DNA from: Enoplosus armatus
Lineage: Eukaryota; Chordata; Actinopteri; Centrarchiformes; Enoplosidae
Assembly: GCF_043641665.1 (NCBI RefSeq)
Contig: NC_092181.1
Location: 7,433,918-7,497,917 of the forward strand
Reading direction: 5' to 3'
Length of the DNA stretch: 64,000 nt
Positions 33,901 to 45,600 of the stretch are shown here, in pieces (the stretch's first letter is position 1; each line of letters starts with the position of its first letter). The translations under genes were made by a program, and so were the position numbers. Under the pieces are notes generated by a model that was not told where the DNA came from, ran no database searches, and was given only the letters and a program-made list of their open reading frames with translations.

Positions 33901-34420
33901 CACGGGACGCAGGCCCTTTGTGCCACCTAGTCCGGCCGAAAAAAGAGCGAGAGAGAGAGACTCGAAACCGAGATAGAGACACGCAGAGATAAGAGGTGAG
34001 AGCTCCCACTGGAATTCAAAGTGAAACTCAGGTGCCTATCTCCTCTCATTCTGCTGTCCCTGTTTGTCTTCGCCTCCCTCCACACATCTGACTCATCACG
34101 CCCCCCCCCTCCCCCTCCCCCTCCCCCACCCCGCCTCACACACTTTGTCACATTCATATCTCATTCCTACAATTTCTCACCCTGTCTCTCTCCCCCGACT
34201 GCTCGCATATCTCTCTCCTCTGCTCCATCTGTCTCCTCATAACCCCCCCCCCCCCCGCGCTCCAACCCCCCCGCGCTCTCTTCTGAGCTCGTTTTCCCTG
34301 GCTAATCTGCCACGACCTGCACGTTCCTGGGGTCAGGTGCATTAGCTTACAGAGCTACAGGGGTTTCTGTTTTGCATGAATGTGTTTTATTTGTTTGTGT
34401 GTGTGTGTGTGTTTGTGCGT

Positions 34421-34484
<64 letters not shown>

Positions 34485-35597
34485 TGCATTACTGGGGTTT
34501 TCTCCTTATTACCCAGGCAGTCTTTCTATTACATGGTCATCCAATTTCACCCCACTGGGGCCCCTCCATCTCAGTCGGATCACATTTCATCCTATAGATG
34601 ATGAAGGAGCTTTAAAGGAAATAAAAGACCTTCAAATTAAAACCCTTTAACTGAGCACAGCGCCATTTATAGATAGAAAGTCAGCCTGTAGAGGGTGGCC
34701 CCCGGTGGAATTAATTAAACAAATAAAGAAACGCAAATGGTAATAGCAATTTATTATCACTACAAAATATGACAAAGAGCTAGAATGTGGAATGTGCCTC
34801 CAAAGTCACAGCCTCAGCCGGACAGTGTTGCTGGTTCGTTGGTTGGACGTTCCTGTGTTTTAGTCGGCGTTTCTAGTTTGTTCTTTGCATTCATTGAACA
34901 AGTGCTTCTAGCAGTGGGGATTCTGCCCTTGTATGGGTCAGATAAGCTGTCAGTCACACTCTACAGCAGACTTCTGATACCAGGCCTCTCTGAGCCGGTC
35001 TTTTATACTGGAGCGGTGTAAGATGGCTTGATTGGATGATGTGAAGCAGGTGTCTGATCGGCGCAGGTGTGTGGACAGGTGAACTGGAGTAACCTCCTTG
35101 TCTCCGCTCGGTGGCAACTCTCCAAGAGAGACAGACAGGGGGAGACAAACACACACACACACACACACACACAAGGGAGAGAGAGAGAGAGAAGACAGGG
35201 AGACAAACTGGGGATACTGACAGGTTGGGACAGAGACCTTTTACAACAAAAAAGAAATGCTAGTGTGGAGACACGTTGTCCCAATCTTGCAAACTGCAAA
35301 ACTGAGCCATTAGCATACAACAGTCAATGAGTGTTTGAATCAATACAACACCCTCTCAACTTTGCCCTAGTTTCCTTGTCAATTAATAACTTGACATGAC
35401 ATGGAAAACAGCAAATTTATATTCCCATTTTTCTTCTTTCTGGTTTCCCCCCATTTTGTTCTCTGTTTTTTCTGTCTTTCTCTTTCATGCTTTCTTTCCT
35501 TCTCTCAGCCCACTCATATCGTTATATTCCAAACCTCACTTCTCATTTCCCTTCCACGCCCTTATAAGTGTGGGCCGTGGAGTGCACTGGGCACCAA

Positions 35598-35662
<65 letters not shown>

Positions 35663-36405
35663 CTTTGCCATCCGATTTACCCCTTCTGGGAGAGACTGTG
35701 GTTTGGCCACACTGCCCAAGGTCCGTCCTGGCTGTCAGCATGGAAACTCTTGAGATCGTCAGCATGGCTAAATTAGGTCCTATGCTACTCCGTTAGCACT
35801 GAACCCTGGCACAGGTGAGAGTCCTTCCTCTCTGCCTTTGCCTGTAGTGAGCTTGAAAGTTGGCTGGCCCGCTAACTCGAGCAGCCTGTGCGTAAGCCGA
35901 CACTGTTCTTTTCCCCCAGATTGAGGTTGCGGGCACTCTGGAAAGCGAAGCTGTCGTACGGTTGCTCAGGCAGAACTCAGGCGAGCAGAGATGGTAAATG
36001 GCCCGAAAATGCCACTCAGAATGTATCTGGTGCTTCTATTAAATATGAAGGGAAGTTAAAAACTTTGGGCACAATTGAATCGCAAAGCTGGTAGGATAAA
36101 ACGAATCTTCTTTGTGCAAATGTAGTCGTGGTTGGCCCTGTTTCTCATCCCTTCAAAACGTTATATTTACAAAATGTATAATGAACTAAATATAGAAAGC
36201 CATCTCTGCCCTGATGCTTGTAAATGACAGTATGTGTGGTGGAGAGCAAACGCCTGCATTGTTTTTCTTCCTCTTCTACCGTTGTTTGCCCACTGGACCT
36301 GCTCTTTCTTCAAGGTTTTCTCGCAGCTTATGCTGTTTTATCTCTTTGATTAATGCGTTTTTAATGACTGTGTTTGTAAGTAAAGCATCCAGTTGACTGA
36401 GGGGG

Positions 36406-36440
<35 letters not shown>

Positions 36441-39400
36441 GGATTGTTCCAGTGGTTTGAAACCTCTGCATTTCCCTGCCAAAGTTCTCCTCCAGCAGGC
36501 GATGTTTTGCTCCGGCGCAGTGTTAACACAATTGACACAATTGGCAAACTGGCTCACAAGTCTTTAATTTGTTTCAGTGTGAGCGCTCGGATGAAATTAA
36601 ATGATGCCGTTTCACCAAAAGCATTCATCAGCACCTTCCACTGCTATTTTTTCACCCTTAACCTGAAGTTTGAAGCTGGAGGAATACCAAATTGGCAATT
36701 ATAAATAGTGTGCTTAATTGATCAATTAGTCCGTCGACAGAATAAAGAAATGAACCACAATTGACACCTAATCACTACAACATTGAAAGGAGGTGTTTGT
36801 ATTAATACGGAACCAAACCAACAGTCATATGGCTACAGATGGCACCAGGTTTTAAGATGAACTGGAATTCCATTTCAACCCCAGGAGAAAATGGGATCCC
36901 ATTCCATGAAGGGTGTGTCCCAGTCGAAGCCCATCCCCAGAGCCTTGTTCCAAAGGCCACAGCAGGCTCTGTAGCCTCAGATTAGGGAGTGAAGAATGAG
37001 CGACGGTGGACAGACAGAAGCTACCACATCCCTGCACCTGTTGTTGTATTGAAACTGAGGGGAGGAGAGCCTGAATCGCCACAGTGTTGACGCCTCAGGG
37101 AACAGACCTCAAATTTTAGACACATCCAACCCCAATGCTGCCCCCACACATGGGCATTCACTGCATAGAAGCATGCAGGATATCATGTTCCATCCAAATA
37201 TAATGTGCCAACCATGGGCAGTGATTTGTCCAGATCTTGTACCAGGGTGCCAGTTTATATTTAGAGGCACAACTGTGAGTGATTGTGGCTGGAAAGGAAC
37301 GCCTCCCCCCACCCTCGAGCTCATCTCAGACATCTGTCTCTCTGAAACTGAATACTTCCAGGCGCTAATGCATTTTGAGACTTGATTCCTGTGCTCCATT
37401 AGTTTCCAGTTGGGTTTAGGATTTGATCCGTGCTAGGAAAGAGAGAGAAAGTAAAAGTTGGTCCAAAGATGCACTCCTCGCGTGTCAAAGATTTGTGGTA
37501 AATTGTGTCTTCCTGAGCTTGTGTTCCGCAAGAAGAAAAGGGGGTCAGAGGGACAAGGGGGAAATTTGACGGATCCCGGGGGTAAAAGTGAGAGGAAACA
37601 ACATGCTTACATCACAGAGGCAGGATATGGGGTTGGCTTTATCATTAACCGTATGCTCGCTTGCAGAGCAGTGAGAGCAATGACCTTATCATGTCTTGCC
37701 CTGACACCCGTGAGAACGGGCCTGCCGAGTTCGTGGCCTTGCTTGCTATCGCCGTGTTGCCGTGGAAATGGCGCGAAGATCACACGGCTGCCCTTGCCGT
37801 GCGGGTCACGAGTCGTTCCAATGCATGCATGTGTGCTTATTTCCATTCCATTCTGTCCCACCACTGCGAAGCCCGGGGTAAACCCTCACAGTCACATGAC
37901 CACCAACAGGAAGTGAGGCATCAATCCACTGCACAATAACAGTGTGGCATCCCCCAAGTTTATGCCAACTGACTCTCGCAGTTCCTTATATGGAGGCTCT
38001 ATTCTTAGCACATGTGCATGATATGAAGAGGGAGCTGCTGCTCCTGGCCCTGTTGCCAGTTGTTCCTCTGTCCTCTGTCTCCCTGTTGCCAGTTGTTCCT
38101 CTGTCTCCACACCTTTCAAGTTTCTGTAACTGAAACTAGGATAGATAAAAGGTTCTCTATGGATTATACTGTATATTGCAGTTTGAAGAGAGTATTGTTT
38201 TTGAGGTGGATGTCATGCTAATTAGTTGCAAAGCTCTCGTGGGAAACTTTACATTTTCAGTCTGTCTTGGTGGCTTGGTCTACTAGGAATAGGTACCCAA
38301 AACGAGTGCCCGAAAGTTTTGGCAATGAATCAGTTGTCAATTATAAAGCAACAGTGCTAAATATTCTCTGGTACCAGCTACTCAAATGTGAAAATAAAAT
38401 AAAAAAAGTAGTTATCAGTGTAATTTGGATAGAGCGTTGATTGGACAAAACAAGCAATTTAAGATATCTCTATGTCTATATCTATGTGAGACATTGTAAT
38501 GACTAAATATGTATGACTAAACAATTAATTGATTTATCTGAAGAAATTACTCAACAGATTAGTCGTTATTTAAAATATTTACTCGTTAGTTGCAGCCCTA
38601 CCCAAGACTAGAGGTCTTCAACGGGTCCACTCAGTTCCTAGCAAACGAGACCCAACCGGGAATCGGGGCCGAACGGATCATGCTATCAGCCCTGATTGTG
38701 TGGTGCGTCATAATCATGGCTTTCGGAGGCGAGATGGAGAGATTCAACCGTGAAGTGCGGAGAAAATTGACACGTCTCGCTGCTATTTTTGACTGGTGAT
38801 TGGTGGTGCATCATGCTGCTGCAAATGTTGGTGTTCCCTCTCTCATTCGAGTCGGTTCAGGTCCACTGCATTTTGGATCCTCTGGTCGGTTCGGATTGTG
38901 TTTGACTTTCCTCGGGTCACTTTTGGATCTCCTTTTAAGAAAGAAATATTTATGCTTGCCAGCTTTAGGTTGGATTTTAAATGGTCCAAAACTTCTTGAA
39001 CCCTTAAAGACCTGTACCCCAAGCTATCGAGTGGGATCAGGGTAAGGAATCTTAGAATCAAACACTAACTGATGAGATCTTAGAAATGCCCACCCTGTCA
39101 TGTTTTGGTATCAGTTATGATATTTGTCTTCCTTTTGTTCTTTTTATGTGACCCTTGCTATATTGCATTTCCTTTTTGTTTTTTTAAGCTAAATAATGCT
39201 CTTATCCAGAGCAATGTAGTCCAGCATTTTAAAAAACCAAGAACCAACACCAAAACCCTGATCTCCCTGAAGGTATAGTTGTATGAACTGGACCTGGACA
39301 CATTACGTCATAGTAATCTGTGCTCACTCTGACAAGAGATAAAAGAACCTCATGCACTTGCCTTTTTTTTTTTTTTTTACCTGACTCCCAACATTTACAC

Positions 39401-42400
39401 CAGTGGTCCAGAGCTGCACAGCATCATCCAATCACGTCCCTTCACAACTCTTCTTCACACTCTCTCTGTGCTGGTTACCAAGGAGACAGTGAAGTGAAGT
39501 CTGGGAAGTGGAGCAATGGTTTGGCATGAGTGTTTTTCATTTATTTATTTATTTTCTTTCTCTTTCGACATCCTGTGAATGGAATATTACCACCTGGGCT
39601 GACGATTGTGTGCTTGCCAGATTACAAGCTAAGGAAGCACGAGACAAGTGTTTCCCGTGCAGTGTGCGGCGCGTATGCATGCATGTAAAAGAGCAGTCGT
39701 GTCACAGGCTCTGTCACCTTACCCCCCCCCCCCCCGGCCGTCCCACCTGCTCTCACCATTTTCTCTCCCTGTGATCTCACAATACCCGGGGGGTGGGGGC
39801 AAACTTCCTCCAGGAATCAGTCAGCGGCGACAGGAAAGTGCGCGCTTTAGGGCAAGCTTAAACCACCCGGAGACCGTTTTTAAATAATGAGTTGACCTTG
39901 ATCAAAGTGGGCCGGACCGGTATTCTAAGCAGGAGTATGACTCACCCAGTGTGTTGACCCCCCCCCCCCCACATCATCACATCCCACCTCATCATTCACT
40001 TTTGTTAAGAAAGCAGAAAAAAAAAAACGGGTGCAGTCACATTTTAAATCTACGCTGCAAATTCAGCATCTGCTTCTCTGCTAAGTGTTCGGTTGCTGGT
40101 CCATCATCCGTCCGTCCCCTTCAGAGTGGGTTGTAAATTCAGCAGGTTTTTTTTTTTTTTGGTTTGTTTGTTTTTGTCCCAAGCAGCATGGGTGTGGGGG
40201 GGTCTAAACAGCTGGGTCTGCCGCAAGTTTTGTGCTCTTGCAGCAGTCGAAGTCATGGCACGGATGGAGAAAAGTCTTCCTAGGAGGACTGGGGGCTGAT
40301 CTGGATGGTGACCTGGGTGGCATTGACTCTCTCCCCTGGTGTCCTCTAACTCTCCAGCCAAGTGGAACAAGGGTAAAAAAGACGACATGAGTTCAATAGA
40401 GAGGTGGATGCAGATTGACAGGGGGGACTGGATCTGGGGACGAATGTGTCAGGAGGGGGGCACTGGGGATTGGAGTGTGTGTGTGTGTGTGTGTCTAGAT
40501 GTCTCCATACTAGATGTCTTGAAGCCCCCCACCAGGCTGTTTGCTCACTTAGTTCCCCAGGGTCTTTCACAGCCCTCTGCCATCAGATACAGACACAACC
40601 GATGTCTCTTGGCTTTCCTTTAATGATATTCCTCTCTGGGTTTGTGGTATGCATGCAAACACACATTCTTCCTCACCTCCTCCCCATTGCTGATTACTGT
40701 AGGAAACAGTCTGCTGCAGTGCTGTACATCAGGTCTGCTAGCCCTCTGCATCCCTCCTGTGCTTTGCTTTTACTTTCTCTCTAATCCCTCTTTTGAATGA
40801 TTTATTTGAAGGGTGAAACTGGGTAAACACAATAGGGCCGACACACTCAATCTACACCCCCTAACCTCTGCTGCATCTCTTCTCTTCTCTTCCCCTGCTT
40901 TGTCTCTATCTTCTCTCTGCCTTCCATTCATCCTCCCTTTTTTTTTTTTTTTTTTTTTTTTAATTTCTTCTCCCTGCCTGCACCTTCAGCTCCGGGTGTC
41001 AGCGCTTCTCTTCTCGCCGGGCCTTATAAACAAATCGGCGCTCGTTTGACTCCCCGCGAACCCTGCAGCTCACTGCGCCGCGCCAAAGAAGTGTTGACAG
41101 GCTTTTGATTTTCTGAATATGTGCGATGCGCTCATGTGGGTTTAGGATTAAGTGCATATAAAGGACGTCATCCCCAAAATGCTGCTCATTCACTTTGGAT
41201 CCACTTGATGTTTCCTCGTCAAAATAAAAAGTAAAGAGTTTCTTATTGTCCACGGGGACCTTTCTTTCCATATACAGTAATAAACCAACTGAAAGGAGCT
41301 GACATCAAATGAAAGACGAAGCTTATTGCTTTCTTTCTGAGAGCGCAATAAAAACGATCAGATCAAGATCAATTTCATGTCTATGCCTTACGTATGGAGC
41401 TTGTGTCAAGACGTGGTTAGCCTAGCTTAGCACAAAAACTGGAAGCAGGGGGCAATAGCTAGGCAGTGAAACGTTACTTACAGTAACACGAGAAGTGTAA
41501 GGTAGTCTATTGTTGCGATTTGAAATACTGATATACATGTAAATTACAGTCAATATCCCACTCCCAATCCCACTGGTCCAGGAGCTAACTGCGTTATGAG
41601 AAGAAATGCCAGCCGTTGATGCTGCAGGCTGCCTGCTTGTTCGACCACAATGTTTTGTTTTCTATTTCTATGTTCCTGACCGGCCCTGGTTCGCCAGTAA
41701 ATAGTTACAGGACGTGACTGAAAACCACAAATTGTCGTTTTTGCGTTTCCCTTTTGTGTACAGATTAAACAAACGAGATACAGCGTATCAGTTAGTAAGC
41801 TGTAAAGCTTCTGGTTGGTGTATGAACTTTGGAAATAGCCGAGCTAGCTGTGTTTAAGTTGATTTTGATGCTCTTATCTCACTCTTGGAAAGAAAGCAGA
41901 TAAGATTTCTCCCGAAATGTTCAACTTTATAAAACTCCATAAAACTGAAACCGTTTTTTTTTTCTCTCTCCTCTTCTTTCCATAGATGCAGATACTTGAC
42001 AAGTTCCCAATTGAGGGAGGGCAGAAAGACCCAAAGAAGAGGATCATCCCATTTCTCCCAGGTAATAGCCCACTCCAGAGCTCCAGTTATCTGAACAGGC
42101 TCCCAAATTAATAATTTATGGCTGGCACTAGCGCAGCATCAATATGAGCTGGTTACCGATGCCTGCCTGTGCTGCACGCGTGTGTGTGTGTGTGTGTGTG
42201 TGTGTGTCTGTATGTATGGATGTGTGCGTTACCGTGTTACCGCTGACAAGGCACTAACCCGGACTTTAAAATCTCAGCTGGCTCTGCATGCCTGTGTGAT
42301 TTTTGGATCCATTTGAATTGTGTGTGTTTCTAACTGAGGTTATGATTATGCATGCATTGATCATTTGATTACGTGGATATACGTGTGTCTATGTGTGTGT

Positions 42401-42612
42401 GTGTGTGTGTCCTAGTATCGATTGGCGCCGTGCCACACATGCTCGTCTCTCCTGCTGTAAGTCATCGCCTGACATTCAGGCTCATGGCGACCTGCAGTAC
42501 AGTGTGGCAGTGATCAATGACGGTGTTTGTGGCAGTTCAGAGTCCGGGGCCGAAGGGCTGACAGTGATTCTGCTAATCACACTGTCTTGTGAGTGAGTGA
42601 GTGAGTGAGTGA

Positions 42613-42643
<31 letters not shown>

Positions 42644-45600
42644 TACACCTGTATATCTTGTCATGCAGATTTTGTATTTTGTGCATGGGTAGTGAAATGC
42701 TCCGGCCTGTTTAGTGCAGTTTGTTTTGGTAAACGCTCTGTTTAAGCCTTGTGGCCAACACGCCGTCCCAGCTTTTATGAAAAGCTTTATGGCTCAGAAA
42801 TAGACCCAAATACATCTGAATTGAATTATTTTTTGGACAATATTCACATTCCTAGGATATCAGAAGCAATCAAAGAAGAATTAGAGAAAGATATAACTTT
42901 AGGGGAATTATCGGTAGCCATTGATAGTATCAAAGGAGGGAAAACCCCTGGGCCTGATGGGATACCCATTGAGGTTTATAAAATGTTCAAACATAGACTG
43001 ATGCTACCACTATTAGAAATGTTTGGGGAATCTTTTCATAATGGAATCCTTCCAACATCCTTAAGAGGAGCACTAATCACTTTGCTACCAAAACCGGGCA
43101 AACCAAACAACAAATGTGAAAATCTTAGGCCAATCAGTCTCTTAAATGTAGACTTAAACATTTTGAGTAAAATACTAGCCAGGAGGCTTGAGAAAATAAT
43201 TCCAAACATTATAGACAAAGATCAGAACGGCTTTGTCCAAGGTAGGCAAGGCTTCCATAATGTTAGGAGACTTCTAAATATACTGTATGAGGGAAAAGGG
43301 ACAGCAGATACAGCATTGCTGTCATTGGAGTTGAATGGCCCTATTTTTTTGAGATCCTTACACGTTTTGGTTTCGGAGAAAACTTTAATAAATGGATAAA
43401 ATTACTTTATACAGAACCATATGCTGAAATTATGACTAACCGTAATATCTCCAAAACCATTAAGATACAAAGAGGATGTAGACAAGGAGATCCCTTATCT
43501 CCCCTGCTGTTTATTATGGCTATAGAACCACTGGCAAAAGCTGTAAGAACACATCAAAACATAACAGGTATATCAATTGGACAACAGGAACATCGCCTGG
43601 CCCTATTTGCGGATGATGTAATAATATTTCTTAAAAATATGGAAAAATCTATTATTCCTGAATTATTAGGACTCATTAACATATTTGGGAGAATCTCAGG
43701 CTATAAGTTGAACAAATCTAAATCATCAATAATGTTCCTAAATCAATTAGAAAGTAAAAGTCCTCCTGAAATAGTCACTCAATTGAAAATAGTAGATTGC
43801 TTCACATATCTGGGCATTCAAATTGTCCCACGACTTAAAGATATGGTAGCCAGTAATTACGAACCACTAATGGAAGAAATCTTAAAACTACTGGATAGGT
43901 GGACACCCATACCAATGTCACCAATAGGGAAAATAAATATCCTTAAGATGAATATACTGCCTAAACTATTGTATTTGTTTCAAAATCTTCCACTTCCTCC
44001 TCCAAGTAACCTGTTCACCCAACTAAAAAGACTGTTTGTTAGATTTTTGTGGAATAATAGACGTTCCCGAACACGACTGTCACTATTGTACTTGCCTTAT
44101 GACAGAGGGGGGCTTAAATGTCCCACTCCACTTTGGTATTATTGGGCAGCACAGTTAAGAACATTGTTGTTCTACTTCACAGACAGAGATGCTCCTCTCT
44201 GGAAGGAGATGGAGGAACTCCAGCTAAGTCTACCCCTCCCTATTTATTTGTACTCAGCAAATGTCAAAAATCTTAAAAAGAATACAAAAAACCCTATAGT
44301 GAGAAACATGATTGCAGTGTGGCACCAAGTTAAAAAATATCTGAAAGAGACGTCCTCTCTTTCTGTCTTCAGTCCAATATGGAGAAATGACTCCTTCTCT
44401 CCAGGAAAAGCAGATGAGGGATTTAAATCTTGGGCTACAAAGGGGCTGGGAAAAATAGGAGATCTTTACAACCCGCAAAAGGTGCTGATGACATTTGAAG
44501 AAATAGTTGATAAATTTAACATACCCCGTAAACACTTCTTTAAATACCTGCAGCTGAGAAGCTTCATTAGAACACAACAAAATCAAACTTTATGCATCCC
44601 CTCACTGTCTATCATAGAAAAATTAATGACCATGAATTGTTTAGGGAAGGGCTTAATTTCCAAAATATATCAGTACCTGGTAGATGGATGTACAGAGTCA
44701 TCCGTGGAGAGGCTGGAGGCATGGAGAGAGGACTTTACATGAAGACATCTCAATGGAAGAGTGGGAGGAGGCATGTACCAAAGCACAATCGAGAACTACT
44801 AATACTCGTCTGAAGTTACTGCAATATAACTGGTTGATGCGAACGTATATAACCCCGGAAAAACTCAACAGATATAATAGAGCCATACCCGATATCTGTA
44901 CCAAATGTGAGAAGGGAAAGGGTACACTTTTCCACTATATTTGGCAGTGTACTGAAATACAAAAATTCTGGCAAGAAGTGAAACAATGCATCCAAGATAT
45001 TTTACAGATTCAAGTACCCTTAGTCCCACAGCTGTTTTATATTAGGTTTATACCCAAATAATTTGAAAATTAAAAAGAATCAACGAATATTTGTAGATTT
45101 AAGCATATTATTGGCAAAAAGAGTAATAGCCCTCTCATGGAAAAACATCAGAAGACCAAGAGTAAGCAGATGGTTGTCCGAGCTATCTACAACTCTCCCT
45201 TTAGAGAAAATTACTTATACAATAAAACATCAACAACATAATTTCCATCAGACTTGACGCATATGATGGAAGTGCCTGGGGTCGGGTAGATAGTGGCCCT
45301 CCGCAGTGACCAATACAACAGAAATGTATTTTGATGTGTTTTTTCTATAAAACGGACTAGAATAGAGTATAACTCACTGAACTGATACCCAACCAAGAAC
45401 TGGAATAATATGGGGGGTGGGGGGAAATTGGTTTGTTTTGTTTAATATGTAATTGTTTTTTTTGTTAAGTTGTAAAAATCAATAAAAAGAATGTTGGTAA
45501 AAAAAAAGAAAGGCATTGTCAAATGAATCAGTGATGAAAATCAATGTTAGCTGCAGCCCTAATTTTAAACCTCCCTTTGGTTATTTATGACAGCTGTCCT

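Larger units (their letters stand above)
27230..41985 (+). other. sh3pxd2a intron 2 (14.8 kb)
   Basis: No coding exon was recognised. Contents are C-rich and CT-rich tracts (27533-27615, 34100-34275), a GAT-rich stretch at 30000-30165, microsatellites, the hairpin at 32.35 kb, MITE fragments at 38.4-39.05 kb and a MITE at 41.3 kb. Several open frames of 100-190 codons overlap here without codon bias or splice sites, and I do not regard them as genes. Confidence 0.75.

Noticed and set aside
36840..37400. Two mid-sized minus-strand open frames (76 and 96 codons) close together
   Set aside because: No domain, no splice continuity between them, and no recognised element.
37458..37916. 152-codon open frame in intron 2
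   Set aside because: No recognised domain or coding signature.
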